A DNA stretch of 64,000 bases from Paenibacillus massiliensis subsp. panacisoli DSM 21345 (lineage in GTDB: Bacteria; Bacillota; Bacilli; Paenibacillales; Paenibacillaceae). The notes beneath the pieces are model-generated. The model was not told the origin of the DNA. It saw nothing but the letters and a program-made list of their open reading frames with translations, and made no database searches. Each line of letters begins with the position of its first letter. Positions within the stretch are counted from its first letter, which is position 1. Below are positions 36,980 to 45,442 of the stretch, one piece after another. Position numbers and translations under genes: made by a program. Location of the stretch: assembly GCF_000426545.1 (NCBI RefSeq), contig NZ_AUFO01000001.1, forward strand, positions 434,001 to 498,000, in the 5' to 3' direction.

Positions 36980-37022
36980 CAACGGTAGCTTTGATTCAAT
37001 TCAGAGCTACCGTTGTTTTTTT
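36980..37022 (+). terminator. Terminator of lysC
   Basis: CAACGGTAGCT pairs with AGCTACCGTTG, followed by seven T. Confidence 0.9.
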
Positions 37023-37054
37023 ACGTGCACTTATATTCTCTCTTTTGAATCCTG

Positions 37055-37082
37055 TCATAATCGCTTCGTCCAAGCATAGACT
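37055..37082 (+). promoter_or_regulatory. Sigma-E-like promoter of the spoIIIA operon
   Basis: TCATAAT (37055-37061, 6/7 to KMATATT) and CATAGACT (37075-37082, 7/8 to CATACAHT) have a 13-bp spacer, as for mother-cell sigma-E. The start would be about 37090. Confidence 0.7.
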
Positions 37083-37134
37083 TGTCTTAAGAGATAGAAG
37101 TCAGCTAGAGCAGACTGGGTTAGGAGGAAGCAGG

Positions 37135-38130
37135 ATGGCAATGCAATGGCTCGATTTTATCCCGGAGCCTCTGAACATGATGCTGAGAAAGCTTCCAGCG
37201 ACGCTCTTTGAGCGTCTGGAGGAAGTCAGGGTGAGGGAACAGAGGCCACTGGAAATAAATGCAGGGAGTGAGCATTATTTTGTCACGGGGGATGGCCGAA
37301 CAACACACGAGGAACCGGAGGCGTACAAGCCAGGACGGGAGGATACACACAGGCTACTGGATCTGATCAGCAACCATTCTCTCTATACGCTGGAGGAGGA
37401 GCTGCGAAAAGGATTCATTACACTTCCTGGCGGTCACCGGGTCGGGCTGGCTGGAAGGACGGTATTAGGTGGAGGTCGGGTCGAACATCTGCGGGATATC
37501 AATAGCTTTAACATCCGTATTGCACGTGCAGTCCCGGGTGTAGCCGACAGAATCCTTCCGTACCTGCTCGATACCAAGACGAAGCGAGTCCTGCATACCT
37601 TAATCATCTCGCCTCCACAGCAAGGAAAGACAACACTGCTGCGTGACCTCGCAAGACAGCTGAGTCAAGGCTGGCAGAGCCGTAAGGGAGGGGTGCCTAT
37701 GGGAATGAAGGTAGGCATCATTGACGAACGATCCGAGATTGCAGGCAGCTACAAGGGACTTCCTGGATTCGATGTTGGGCCCCGAACGGATGTGCTGGAT
37801 GGATGTCCCAAGGCAGAAGGCATGATGATGATGATTCGCTCCATGTCTCCTGACGTGCTAATTGTCGATGAAATCGGCCGTCCTGAGGATGCAGATGCAG
37901 TGCGTGAAGCACTTTATGCAGGAATCAGCGTCATCGCCTCAGTCCACGGCAGGGATCTGGCAGAGGTCGCTGCAAGGCCAGGGCTTGCCAGCGTGACTGC
38001 GCAGCAGATATTCCAGATGTATGTCCAGCTTGAGCGGACGAGCCGGGGAGTGTCCTTCCGCATAGCGGATGCCAAGCAGCGAATGATGACGCTCGCTGAA
38101 TCGTCACCAGGGGGCCGAGAGTATGGGTAA
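37135..38130 (+). CDS. spoIIIAA: Stage III sporulation protein AA (secretion-type ATPase)
   Basis: SpoIIIAA is the motor ATPase of the SpoIIIA-SpoIIQ channel between mother cell and forespore. The 331-residue protein has a Walker A region 'ISPPQQGKTTLLRDLARQ', a 'GIIDERSEIAG' segment and Walker B 'DVLIVDEIGRPED', then 'SVHGRDLAE'. I chose the ATG at 37135, with AGGAGG 7 bases before it; a longer frame from 36991 starts inside the lysC terminator. It begins the eight-gene spoIIIA operon under a sigma-E-like promoter. The spoIIIAB start overlaps its end by 8 bases. Confidence 0.95.
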   Translation: MAMQWLDFIPEPLNMMLRKLPATLFERLEEVRVREQRPLEINAGSEHYFVTGDGRTTHEEPEAYKPGREDTHRLLDLISNHSLYTLEEELRKGFITLPGGHRVGLAGRTVLGGGRVEHLRDINSFNIRIARAVPGVADRILPYLLDTKTKRVLHTLIISPPQQGKTTLLRDLARQLSQGWQSRKGGVPMGMKVGIIDERSEIAGSYKGLPGFDVGPRTDVLDGCPKAEGMMMMIRSMSPDVLIVDEIGRPEDADAVREALYAGISVIASVHGRDLAEVAARPGLASVTAQQIFQMYVQLERTSRGVSFRIADAKQRMMTLAESSPGGREYG

Positions 38131-38641
38131 GCTGCTGGGAGCGATCCTGATCATGCTTGCGGCGACGGTCGCCGGCTGGCACCGGGCAAGACATTTTGCT
38201 GAGCGGCCCAGACAGATCCGGGAGATGATCCTGGGACTGCAGCGGTTGGTCACTGAGATTAGCTATGGTCTCACTCCTCTGCCGGAAGCGCTGAAAAAGG
38301 CTGCTATGCCGATGAGCAAGCCCTTGCGAGAGCTCTTCGAGCAAGCTGCTGGTGCCATGCAGCCCGCCTCAGGGCTGACAGCCAGAGATAGCCTGCACCA
38401 AGCGATCTACAAGAGCTGGGGAAACACCAGTATGAAGAACCCGGAACGGGATACGATGCTGCAGCTCGCCTATAGCCTTGGTCTTAGTGACCGAGAGGAT
38501 CAACTAAGACATATCACCTTAGCTGTGCAGCAGCTCAAGCATGAGGAGGCGACGGCGCAAAGTGAGCAGATGAAGTATGAGAAGCTGAGCAGAAATATGG
38601 GGCTGCTGATCGGAGCATTAATCGTCATTTTGATGTATTAG
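38123..38641 (+). CDS. spoIIIAB: Stage III sporulation protein AB
   Basis: SpoIIIAB is a GspF-like membrane component of the channel. The 172-residue protein has an N-terminal helix (about 2-18), a cytoplasmic helical bundle ('RQIREMILGLQRLVTEISYG') and a C-terminal helix ('LLIGALIVILMY'). Its ATG at 38123 overlaps spoIIIAA. Its TAG stop (38639-38641) forms part of a direct repeat that flanks the MITE-like element inserted immediately downstream. Confidence 0.93.
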   Translation: MGKLLGAILIMLAATVAGWHRARHFAERPRQIREMILGLQRLVTEISYGLTPLPEALKKAAMPMSKPLRELFEQAAGAMQPASGLTARDSLHQAIYKSWGNTSMKNPERDTMLQLAYSLGLSDREDQLRHITLAVQQLKHEEATAQSEQMKYEKLSRNMGLLIGALIVILMY

Positions 38642-38758
38642 AGCATTTTGCATCTTCACAGATCAAGCGATCGTCAATCCCTCAATATATATCGAAACGT
38701 GTATGTTCGCCTATATATTGTACCTGATAGCATGACTATTCCCAGGATGCAAAATGCT
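38642..38758. mobile_element. MITE-like element inserted between spoIIIAB and spoIIIAC
   Basis: A 117-bp segment is bounded by perfect 13-bp inverted repeats, AGCATTTTGCATC (38642-38654) and GATGCAAAATGCT (38746-38758). Inside lies another perfect 9-bp pair, CAATATATA (38683-38691) and TATATATTG (38712-38720). GTATTAG flanks it on the left (38635-38641) and right (38760-38766); as 8-mers the flanks are TGTATTAG and GGTATTAG, a likely target duplication with one mismatch. Removing element plus one repeat leaves the spoIIIAB stop followed by CGAGGTGCTCGA and the spoIIIAC ATG, a normal operon junction. No open frame is inside, so it would be non-autonomous. Confidence 0.75.
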
Positions 38759-38778
38759 GGTATTAGCGAGGTGCTCGA

Positions 38779-38982
38779 ATGAATCTGGAGGTTAACGCAA
38801 TATTCCAAATCGCGGGAATCGGGATCATCATTGCGATGATCCATACCGTGCTCAAGCAGATGGGCAAGGAAGATATGGCTCATTGGGTCACTGTAATCGG
38901 GTTTGTGGTTGTACTCTTTATGGTGGTCCGGCTGCTTGATGAGCTGCTGCAAGAGATTAAATCCATATTTTTGTTTCAGTAG
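38779..38982 (+). CDS. spoIIIAC: Stage III sporulation protein AC
   Basis: This 67-residue protein has two membrane helices ('IFQIAGIGIIIAMIHTVLKQ' and 'VTVIGFVVVLFMVVRLLDEL'), the standard SpoIIIAC length and shape. It is an inner component of the SpoIIIA channel. GAGGTG precedes the ATG. It is 137 bp from spoIIIAB because of the MITE-like insertion, whereas the gap to spoIIIAD is zero. Confidence 0.93.
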   Translation: MNLEVNAIFQIAGIGIIIAMIHTVLKQMGKEDMAHWVTVIGFVVVLFMVVRLLDELLQEIKSIFLFQ

Positions 38983-38991
38983 GTGAAGCCT

Positions 38992-39381
38992 GTGGAAATC
39001 ATTCAGGTTGTCGGCTTCGGACTGATCGCTACGGTACTCATTCTAACAATTAAAGAACAAAAACCGATGTTCGCATTTCTGATAGCGACCGCGACCGGAA
39101 TCTTGATATTTCTCATGCTGATCGGGAAGATCGGTAGCGTGATTGCCATGCTGGAGCGATTGGCTCGCTCCTCAGGTATGGACATGATCTATTTCAAGAC
39201 TGTCTTGAAGATTATAGGTATTGCTTATATAGCAGAATTTGGTGCCCAGATTGTGAGGGATGCGGGACAGGACAGCATTGCCTCGAAGATTGAGCTGGCG
39301 GGGAAAGTGTTGATTATGGTGCTTGCCTTGCCGATCATCGGAATCATCATCGAAACGATTCTGAAGCTTATGCCGGTGTGA
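38992..39381 (+). CDS. spoIIIAD: Stage III sporulation protein AD
   Basis: This membrane protein of about 129 residues is closely similar in pattern to B. subtilis SpoIIIAD ('VLKIIGIAYIAEFGAQIVRDAG', shown in part, and 'SKIELAGKVLIMVLALPI'). Three to four helices are predicted. An in-frame GTG at 38983, directly after the spoIIIAC stop, is the longest start. I prefer the GTG at 38992 because AGGTGAAG lies 6 bases before it. It is part of the spoIIIA operon. Confidence 0.92.
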   Translation: MEIIQVVGFGLIATVLILTIKEQKPMFAFLIATATGILIFLMLIGKIGSVIAMLERLARSSGMDMIYFKTVLKIIGIAYIAEFGAQIVRDAGQDSIASKIELAGKVLIMVLALPIIGIIIETILKLMPV

Positions 39382-39408
39382 TTGTCTGCACCCAAGGGAG
39401 AGCTGATT

Positions 39409-40599
39409 GTGAGATACGCTGCTGTAGGAGTACGGGTGATCATCTGCGTCTTCTTCTTGTCGCTGTGGTCCGGGGCAGTGCTGGAGGCCAGTCCTGCGGA
39501 TTCGACTGTGAACGAATGGGTCAGAAGCCAGGCAGAGAGCCTGCCCAAGGATGAGGTCGAGCGGTACTGGGACCAGCTCATGAAGCAGTATGGAGGGTTT
39601 TTCCCCCAGCAGCATACGCCTTCCTTCATGGATATGCTGTTGCCCGGCAAGGATAAGTTCACGCTGGAGGGTGCACTATCAGCGCTAGGAGCATTTCTGT
39701 GGCAAGAAATCGCGGTGAATGCGAAGCTTCTGGTTACGATCGTGATGCTCAGTATTATGAGCATGGTACTTGAGACACTACAGACGGCGTTCGAACGAAA
39801 TCAGGTCAGTAAAATAGCTTACTCTCTATGCTATATGGTCATTGTGATCATTGCTATTAACAGCTTCACGGTGGCTATTCAATATGCGAAATCAGCGATT
39901 GACATGATGACTGATTTTATGCTGGCCATGCTGCCATTGTTATTCACACTGTTGGCATCTATGGGCAATGTCATAACTGTATCTGTAACGCACCCGTTGA
40001 TTGTGTTCATGATCCATACGATTGCCAATGTCATTCATATGATTGTTTTTCCACTATTCTTCTTCTCGGCCTTGTTGTATCTGGTTAGCTCCTTGACAGA
40101 CAAGTACAAGCTGACACAACTGGCCAGTCTACTGAGAACGATCGGGGCTGGTCTACTCGGCGGTCTGCTGACCATCTTTCTTGGAGTAATCTCTGTGCAG
40201 GGCTGGACCTCATCTGTAACGGATGGGATGACATTACGTACAGCCAAGTTCATCACTGGCAGCTTCGTGCCTGTAGTCGGTAAGGCTCTGGCAGATGCAA
40301 CAGATACCGTAATTACAGCTTCGCTGCTGGTCAAGAATGCCATCGGCCTTGCGGGCGTTATTATTATCCTCTTCCTGTGTGCCTTTCCGGCAATCAAGAT
40401 TCTGACGCTGGCCTTGATCTACAGTGTTACGGCGGCCATTATGCAGCCACTCGGAAATACCCCGATCGTAAGCTGTCTGCAGTCTATTGGAAAAGGCATG
40501 ATGCACGTATTCGCAGCTGTAGCTGCCGTAGGTCTGATGTGCTTTTTGGCCATTACGATAATGCTGACCGCAGGCAATCTGACGGTCATGATGAGGTGA
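39409..40599 (+). CDS. spoIIIAE: Stage III sporulation protein AE
   Basis: SpoIIIAE is the largest membrane component of the feeding-tube channel. The protein has an N-terminal signal-like helix ('VRVIICVFFLSLWSGAVLEA'), a periplasmic-type segment (about 25-95) and seven or so helices thereafter. At 396 residues it matches the family. I place the start at the GTG at 39409, with AAGGGAG 8 bases upstream; a TTG at 39382 right after spoIIIAD is in frame but lacks a site. Confidence 0.93.
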   Translation: MRYAAVGVRVIICVFFLSLWSGAVLEASPADSTVNEWVRSQAESLPKDEVERYWDQLMKQYGGFFPQQHTPSFMDMLLPGKDKFTLEGALSALGAFLWQEIAVNAKLLVTIVMLSIMSMVLETLQTAFERNQVSKIAYSLCYMVIVIIAINSFTVAIQYAKSAIDMMTDFMLAMLPLLFTLLASMGNVITVSVTHPLIVFMIHTIANVIHMIVFPLFFFSALLYLVSSLTDKYKLTQLASLLRTIGAGLLGGLLTIFLGVISVQGWTSSVTDGMTLRTAKFITGSFVPVVGKALADATDTVITASLLVKNAIGLAGVIIILFLCAFPAIKILTLALIYSVTAAIMQPLGNTPIVSCLQSIGKGMMHVFAAVAAVGLMCFLAITIMLTAGNLTVMMR

Positions 40600-40603
40600 A
40601 GCG

Positions 40604-41515
40604 ATGTCCTGGCTCGGCGAATGGTTGAAGCATGTGATCCTGATTGTGCTGCTGGCTACCTTTGTAGATCTGATTCTGCCGAGCCGATCCATGGAGCGCT
40701 ATGTGAAGCTGGTGCTTAGCTTGCTCATTTTATTCACACTGCTGTCGCCAATTGTTGAATTACTACAGTTCCGGGGTGCTCAGGAATTGAAGCAGGTTCT
40801 AAGTGCACAGCTGGACAGGGGGCAACGCCAACAAGGGGCACAGCCTTCGCTAGAGCAGATTCTGGCAGAGGGGGAGAAGCTGTATCAGACACAGGAAAAG
40901 GAGGCGCTCGATTGGGCAGGCAAGCAGGTCGCAGCCATGATGAAGGAGCAGGTGGAGGAGCACACAGGCCAGCGGGTGCAAGCGGTCGAGGTAGCCTTCA
41001 CCCCAGTGCAGGACAAAGCGACGGGCGTTCGGACCGGGACAGAGATTACGGCTGTTCGTGTACGAATGGATCACACATCATCAGTCGGCGCACCTCGGGG
41101 GAGCCTGGATAAACAAGGCACCCAAGCTGTGAGTTCAGATGCCGGCACAAACGTTGCAAGTGAGACCAATTGGCACGGTTCTGGTGTACCCCCCAATGCA
41201 AGTGTAGTTGCAGGAGGGACGGAATCGCTAGCCCCAAACGAGGAGGATAAGGCCATCGCCATTGCTCCGGTGGAGAAGATCAAGATTGAGGTGGGCACTT
41301 CGACCATTGGCTCTGATCAAGCACAGGAGAGCACCACATCAGGTGCCCAGTCTTCGGATACTAGGGGAGTACAAATGGATAGGCGCCAGGAAAAGACAGA
41401 ATCCACTCCAGCTACCTCAGATGATGAGGACCTCCAGGGGCTCGCGGATTGGCTGGAACGGACCTGGGGACTGAAGCGTGGGATGGTACAAATTCAAGGC
41501 GGATCACAGCTGTAG
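40604..41515 (+). CDS. spoIIIAF: Stage III sporulation protein AF, long form
   Basis: SpoIIIAF has two N-terminal helices ('HVILIVLLATFVDLILPS' and 'LVLSLLILFTLLSPIVELL') and an extracytoplasmic part facing the forespore. The family core ends near residue 150. Here about 120 extra Ser/Thr/Gly/Glu-rich residues are inserted before a C-terminal helix ('LADWLERTWGLKRGMVQI'). The total is 303 residues against about 206 in B. subtilis. The ATG at 40604 follows GAGGTGAAG at the spoIIIAE stop. Confidence 0.9.
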   Translation: MSWLGEWLKHVILIVLLATFVDLILPSRSMERYVKLVLSLLILFTLLSPIVELLQFRGAQELKQVLSAQLDRGQRQQGAQPSLEQILAEGEKLYQTQEKEALDWAGKQVAAMMKEQVEEHTGQRVQAVEVAFTPVQDKATGVRTGTEITAVRVRMDHTSSVGAPRGSLDKQGTQAVSSDAGTNVASETNWHGSGVPPNASVVAGGTESLAPNEEDKAIAIAPVEKIKIEVGTSTIGSDQAQESTTSGAQSSDTRGVQMDRRQEKTESTPATSDDEDLQGLADWLERTWGLKRGMVQIQGGSQL

Positions 41516-41543
41516 CAGTAGATCAAATCGGGAGGTGAAGAAG

Positions 41544-42194
41544 GTGGGGAAATGGCAGAATTGGCTGCAGCGATGGATTGGGGATGGGCCTGGCGGAGCT
41601 AAGCGCTCCAGCACGTTTCGCTGGCTGCTCATCCTGGGGCTGGTCGGGGTCGCGATCATGCTGTTCTATTCCTTCGTGAATGTCAAGACGATTGATCTGG
41701 AGAATGTAGGCCGTGAGCCCCCTAATCAGACAGGGTCTGCTGCGGTGATGGAGCCTTCCGTTACGGAGGAGAATCCCTTCGCTGCGATGGAGAAGACATT
41801 CGAAGATAACATGAAGTCCATGTTGGAACAGATAGTAGGTGTAGGGGCCGTAGATGTCATGGTTACTGTCGACTCCACTGAGGAGCTAGTGGTTCAGCGC
41901 AATGTCAAGGATTCACAGCAGCAGACAGAGGAGACGGATTCGAATGGTGGCAAGCGACATATGACGCAGTACACAAGAGACGGTGAGATCGTGACCTATG
42001 AAGGAACAGGGGGGAATACCCCGATCATTACGAAGAAGATCAAGCCGCAGGTGCGCGGCGTTCTGGTGGTGGCGAAGGGAGCCGAGAACCGGATCGTCAA
42101 GCAACTGATTACGGATGCGGTACAAAAGGGACTGAACGTACCGACTTACAAAATCTCCGTAGTTCCTCGCAAGCAGGGGGAGCCAGGTTCTTGA
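41544..42194 (+). CDS. spoIIIAG: Stage III sporulation protein AG
   Basis: SpoIIIAG forms a large multimeric ring in the intermembrane space. This 216-residue version has a membrane helix about residues 28-48 ('FRWLLILGLVGVAIMLFYSF'), an inserted Gln/Asp-rich beta-triangle region, and a ring-building fold ('LEQIVGVGAVDVMVTVDS', 'VRGVLVVAKGAEN'). I place the start at the GTG at 41544, with GGAGG 8 bases upstream. A longer frame starts inside spoIIIAF. A 202-bp gap follows before spoIIIAH. Confidence 0.93.
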   Translation: MGKWQNWLQRWIGDGPGGAKRSSTFRWLLILGLVGVAIMLFYSFVNVKTIDLENVGREPPNQTGSAAVMEPSVTEENPFAAMEKTFEDNMKSMLEQIVGVGAVDVMVTVDSTEELVVQRNVKDSQQQTEETDSNGGKRHMTQYTRDGEIVTYEGTGGNTPIITKKIKPQVRGVLVVAKGAENRIVKQLITDAVQKGLNVPTYKISVVPRKQGEPGS

Positions 42195-42267
42195 CCAAAC
42201 ATGATGATCTATAGGGCATTCATAAGAGCACTTATCTTGAATAGGATTGACGAATAGGGATTAAGAA

Positions 42268-42307
42268 GACATGTGGTCTATGCAGGCACAGTTTTGTGAC
42301 ATGTGGT
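42268..42307 (+). repeat. Direct repeat GACATGTGGT, 30 bp apart
   Basis: GACATGTGGT occurs at 42268-42277 and 42298-42307, exactly 30 bp (about three DNA turns) apart, just upstream of the candidate spoIIIAH promoter. Confidence 0.4.
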
Positions 42308-42319
42308 GTGATTAGAAGT

Positions 42320-42348
42320 CAATAAAGGAAGGCGATCGCACCTACAAT
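42320..42348 (+). promoter_or_regulatory. Candidate sigma-E-like internal promoter for spoIIIAH
   Basis: CAATAAA (42320-42326; ATA core conserved) and CCTACAAT (42341-42348, 7/8 to CATACAHT) have a 14-bp spacer. The -35 match is weak. Confidence 0.4.
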
Positions 42349-42396
42349 GCTCTAGAAATGTTGTAATCGATAACGAATGACAGGAGGAAGTAAGGA

Positions 42397-43194
42397 ATGA
42401 ATAACAAAAGACAAACAATATGGTTAGTGTCCATGCTCAGTCTCATGGTGGTGCTCTCTGCGTATTATCTCTTTACAGAAAGCCCTGCCCCTGACAACCC
42501 TCCCGTAGCTGATAGCGAGCAGGTAACGGATCTGAATGCTTCGGCTGCACAAGAGACAACAACTGGTGATACATCCACTCCGGATGGGCTTGTTATCAAT
42601 GAAGTCGTAACGGACGGAAGTACATCAACCACTCAGGCTGATGGCACAACTGGAACAGAAGCTCAGGGAGGAGAATCACCAAGCACGGCTGGAGCCCAGG
42701 AACCATCCTCGTCGGATAAGGCAACGACAACAGATCAGGAAGCTACGCCGCAGACTACCGCGACAACAGAGCAGCCACAAGCGACAGCCAAGACAGATGA
42801 TCAGGTGCTGAAAGAGGTGGCCGCTGATCAGAATGCCAAGCCGACAGCTGCAGCTGTCATTGACGATTACCTGCTTGAGCGAGATGTGAATAATCAGAAG
42901 AAGCATGAAGAGCTGACAGCGGCAATGAATGACAAGGCTTCGGAGGATGCAGCCGCAGCACAACGTGAGCTTCAGGCTCTGGAGGATAAGCAAGCCAAGA
43001 TTACTGGTATCGAAGAGGAACTGCAGCAGCAATATGCCAGTGCTGTTGTACGGGAGGAAGATAATGACAAGTACAAGGTTGTTGTCCTGAGTGACAAGAT
43101 GGATGCGAAGCAGGCTGTAGGTATCGTGGATCGGGTGATGAAGGAATTGAATGTAACACAGGACAAAATCAGTGTACAGTATGTGGCCGAGTAA
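42397..43194 (+). CDS. spoIIIAH: Stage III sporulation protein AH (YscJ/FliF-like)
   Basis: SpoIIIAH pairs with forespore SpoIIQ across the septum. The 265-residue protein has a single membrane helix (about 7-25). A Thr/Ala/Gln/Pro-rich linker (about 30-150), longer than in B. subtilis (218 residues total), follows. The C-terminal ring-building domain includes 'YLLERDVNNQKKHEEL' and 'KYKVVVLSDKMDAKQA'. The ATG follows CAGGAGGAAGTAAGGA. It ends at the terminator at 43217-43247. Confidence 0.93.
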   Translation: MNNKRQTIWLVSMLSLMVVLSAYYLFTESPAPDNPPVADSEQVTDLNASAAQETTTGDTSTPDGLVINEVVTDGSTSTTQADGTTGTEAQGGESPSTAGAQEPSSSDKATTTDQEATPQTTATTEQPQATAKTDDQVLKEVAADQNAKPTAAAVIDDYLLERDVNNQKKHEELTAAMNDKASEDAAAAQRELQALEDKQAKITGIEEELQQQYASAVVREEDNDKYKVVVLSDKMDAKQAVGIVDRVMKELNVTQDKISVQYVAE

Positions 43195-43216
43195 CCAGAT
43201 CAGCCTCCATTGAGAT

Positions 43217-43247
43217 GCCCGGGGCGGGTTCTTCCCCGGGCTCTTTC
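43217..43247 (+). terminator. Terminator of the spoIIIA operon
   Basis: GCCCGGGG pairs with CCCCGGGC over an 8-10 base loop, followed by TCTTT. Confidence 0.8.
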
Positions 43248-43262
43248 CATTTTGAACTATTG

Positions 43263-43271
43263 TGATATAAT
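43263..43271 (+). promoter_or_regulatory. Extended -10 promoter of accBC
   Basis: TGA-TATAAT with no clear -35. The leader to the accB ATG is about 170 bases and contains no recognised element. Confidence 0.55.
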
Positions 43272-43449
43272 ACATAAAGCTATCGTGTTATACTGGCAAC
43301 CATTACGCGATGAGCGGTCATTGGCCGTTCTCCATTTGTACATACCGGTGTTGATCCGGGACACAGTTGCATGGCTCCAATATGGACAACGCCATAATGG
43401 ACAAGACTGTGACAGAGCCAGCAGAATGCTGAAGGAGTGATTAATTGAC

Positions 43450-43929
43450 ATGTTTAATTTGAATGAGATTAAAGAGTTGATCAAGCTGGTTGACGAGACT
43501 TCTGTGCAAGAGCTTGAGATTGAGAATGAAGGAACACGTCTGTCGATTCGCAAGCCTGGACGTTCCGAGGTCGTGACTGTGCAAGCTCCACCTGCAGCCA
43601 TTCCTTATGTTCAGACTGCAGCACCTGTACAGCAGGCTCCTGCTCAAGCCACTGGTGCTTCTATCCCGGCAGCTGAGTCGAACGATAACCTACATAAGAT
43701 CGTATCGCCAATGGTCGGTACCTTCTACCGTTCTGCTTCCCCTGAAGCAGCTCCTTACGTGAGTGCTGGTGACAAAGTGAATGAGAAGACTACAGTATGC
43801 ATTATCGAGGCCATGAAGCTGATGAACGAGCTGGAGGCTGAAGTGAAGGGCGAGATCGTCGAGATTCTGGTGGAGAACGGTCAACTGGTGGAGTACGGTC
43901 AGCCGTTGTTCCTGGTCAAGCCTGAGTAA
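43450..43929 (+). CDS. accB: Biotin carboxyl carrier protein of acetyl-CoA carboxylase
   Basis: BCCP carries the carboxyl group between AccC and AccAD in the first committed step of fatty acid synthesis. The 159-residue protein has an N-terminal helical segment, a Pro/Ala/Gln-rich hinge (about 48-80) and the biotinyl domain with Lys123 in 'EAMKLM'. The only start that fits is the ATG at 43450, 12 bases after AAGGAG. It is followed 48 bases later by accC. Confidence 0.96.
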   Translation: MFNLNEIKELIKLVDETSVQELEIENEGTRLSIRKPGRSEVVTVQAPPAAIPYVQTAAPVQQAPAQATGASIPAAESNDNLHKIVSPMVGTFYRSASPEAAPYVSAGDKVNEKTTVCIIEAMKLMNELEAEVKGEIVEILVENGQLVEYGQPLFLVKPE

Positions 43930-43977
43930 GCGTCTGTAACGGGCAGAGAGATATCAATGCTCTAAGGAGGAAATATC

Positions 43978-45321
43978 ATGACTTTTCATAAAATACTGAT
44001 AGCGAACCGCGGTGAGATCGCGGTTCGCATTATTCGTGCGTGCCGCGAAATGAACATATCTACAGTAGCTGTATATTCCGAAGCCGATAAGGATTCACTG
44101 CATGTCAGACTAGCAGATGAAGCTTATTGCATTGGGCCTGTTTTGTCCAAGGATAGCTATTTGAATTTTACCAACCTTATGAGTGTGGCTACATTGACAG
44201 AATGTGACGCGATCCATCCAGGCTATGGATTTTTGGCCGAGAATGCGGATTTCGCTGAGATCTGCCAGTCCTGCAATATTACATTTATCGGTCCATCTCC
44301 AGACGCGATTACTCGCATGGGGGACAAGGCTGTAGCCAAGCAGACAATGAAGGACGCTGGGGTACCCGTTATACCTGGCTCTGATGGCTTGGTAGAGGAT
44401 ATGAATGAAGCGATTATGATCGCAAAAGATATTGGTTATCCAGTTATTATCAAGGCTACAGCAGGTGGCGGTGGTAAGGGGATCCGGATTGCTGATACTG
44501 AGGAAATGCTCATACAGCAGATCACGACTGCTCAGCAAGAGGCTCAGAAGGCCTTTGGGAACGCAGGTGTGTATCTTGAGAAATTCCTGACTGGCATGAA
44601 GCACGTCGAAATCCAGATTATCGCTGACAAGCATGGTAATGTCGCACATCTGGGAGAGCGTGATTGCTCCATCCAGCGTCGCCGTCAGAAGCTGATTGAG
44701 GAAGCCCCTTGTCCGGTACTAGATGATGAGACTCGTGCACGCATGGGTGAGGCTGCTGTTCGTGCAGCCAAGGCTGTTAACTACTCTGGTGCAGGGACAC
44801 TTGAATTCTTGCTCGGTCCGGATAATAACTTCTACTTCATGGAAATGAATACACGCATTCAGGTAGAGCATCCAGTTACGGAGATGATTACTGGTGTCGA
44901 TCTGATCAAGGAAATGATTTCGGTCGCTGAAGGCAATGTCCTCTCCTTCCGTCAGGAGGATGTCGTTATGAACGGCTGGTCCATTGAATGTCGTATTAAT
45001 GCGGAGGACCCGGATCGTAACTTCATGCCGGCTCCTGGTAAAGTTAACTTCTACCTCGCACCAGGTGGTCCAGGGGTACGGGTAGATAGCGGGGCATATC
45101 CGGGCTATAGCATTCCTCCTTACTATGATTCCATGATTGCGAAGCTGATCGTATGGGGAAGCACAAGAGACGAGGCTATCGCCAAGATGAAGCGGGCCTT
45201 GTCCGAGTTCATCATCGAAGGTGTACCGACGACTATTTCGTTCCATCAGCGTTTATTACAGCATCCAACCTTTGAAAAGGGCGACTTCGATATCAAATTC
45301 CTGGAGGAAAATGAGGTCTAA
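43978..45321 (+). CDS. accC: Biotin carboxylase subunit of acetyl-CoA carboxylase
   Basis: AccC carboxylates the biotin on AccB using ATP and bicarbonate. The 447-residue ATP-grasp enzyme shows '[20 protein letters not shown]', the glycine loop '[13 protein letters not shown]', '[21 protein letters not shown]' (shown in part), '[15 protein letters not shown]' and '[13 protein letters not shown]'. The ATG follows TAAGGAGGAAATATC. It is the second gene of accBC. Confidence 0.97.
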   Translation: MTFHKILIANRGEIAVRIIRACREMNISTVAVYSEADKDSLHVRLADEAYCIGPVLSKDSYLNFTNLMSVATLTECDAIHPGYGFLAENADFAEICQSCNITFIGPSPDAITRMGDKAVAKQTMKDAGVPVIPGSDGLVEDMNEAIMIAKDIGYPVIIKATAGGGGKGIRIADTEEMLIQQITTAQQEAQKAFGNAGVYLEKFLTGMKHVEIQIIADKHGNVAHLGERDCSIQRRRQKLIEEAPCPVLDDETRARMGEAAVRAAKAVNYSGAGTLEFLLGPDNNFYFMEMNTRIQVEHPVTEMITGVDLIKEMISVAEGNVLSFRQEDVVMNGWSIECRINAEDPDRNFMPAPGKVNFYLAPGGPGVRVDSGAYPGYSIPPYYDSMIAKLIVWGSTRDEAIAKMKRALSEFIIEGVPTTISFHQRLLQHPTFEKGDFDIKFLEENEV

Positions 45322-45376
45322 GCTGCGTCGGGCTAACTAGTATCGCTGAATAGCTGGCAAAGCTACATTTGTAAAA

Positions 45377-45392
45377 AAATTGCCGGCAATTT
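45377..45392. repeat. Perfect 16-bp palindrome upstream of yqhY
   Basis: AAATTGCCGGCAATTT lies 50 bp upstream of the -35 of yqhY. It could be an operator or a partial accC terminator; no T tract follows. Confidence 0.45.
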
Positions 45393-45442
45393 GGCGGTGT
45401 TATGCCTCTGCAAGCAGTCCGGGATTGCTTGTGTGCGAAGGT

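Noticed and set aside
38693..38710. CGAAAC...GTTCG inside the spoIIIA element as a LexA box
   Set aside because: The half-site spacing is wrong (six bases between AAAC and GTTC).
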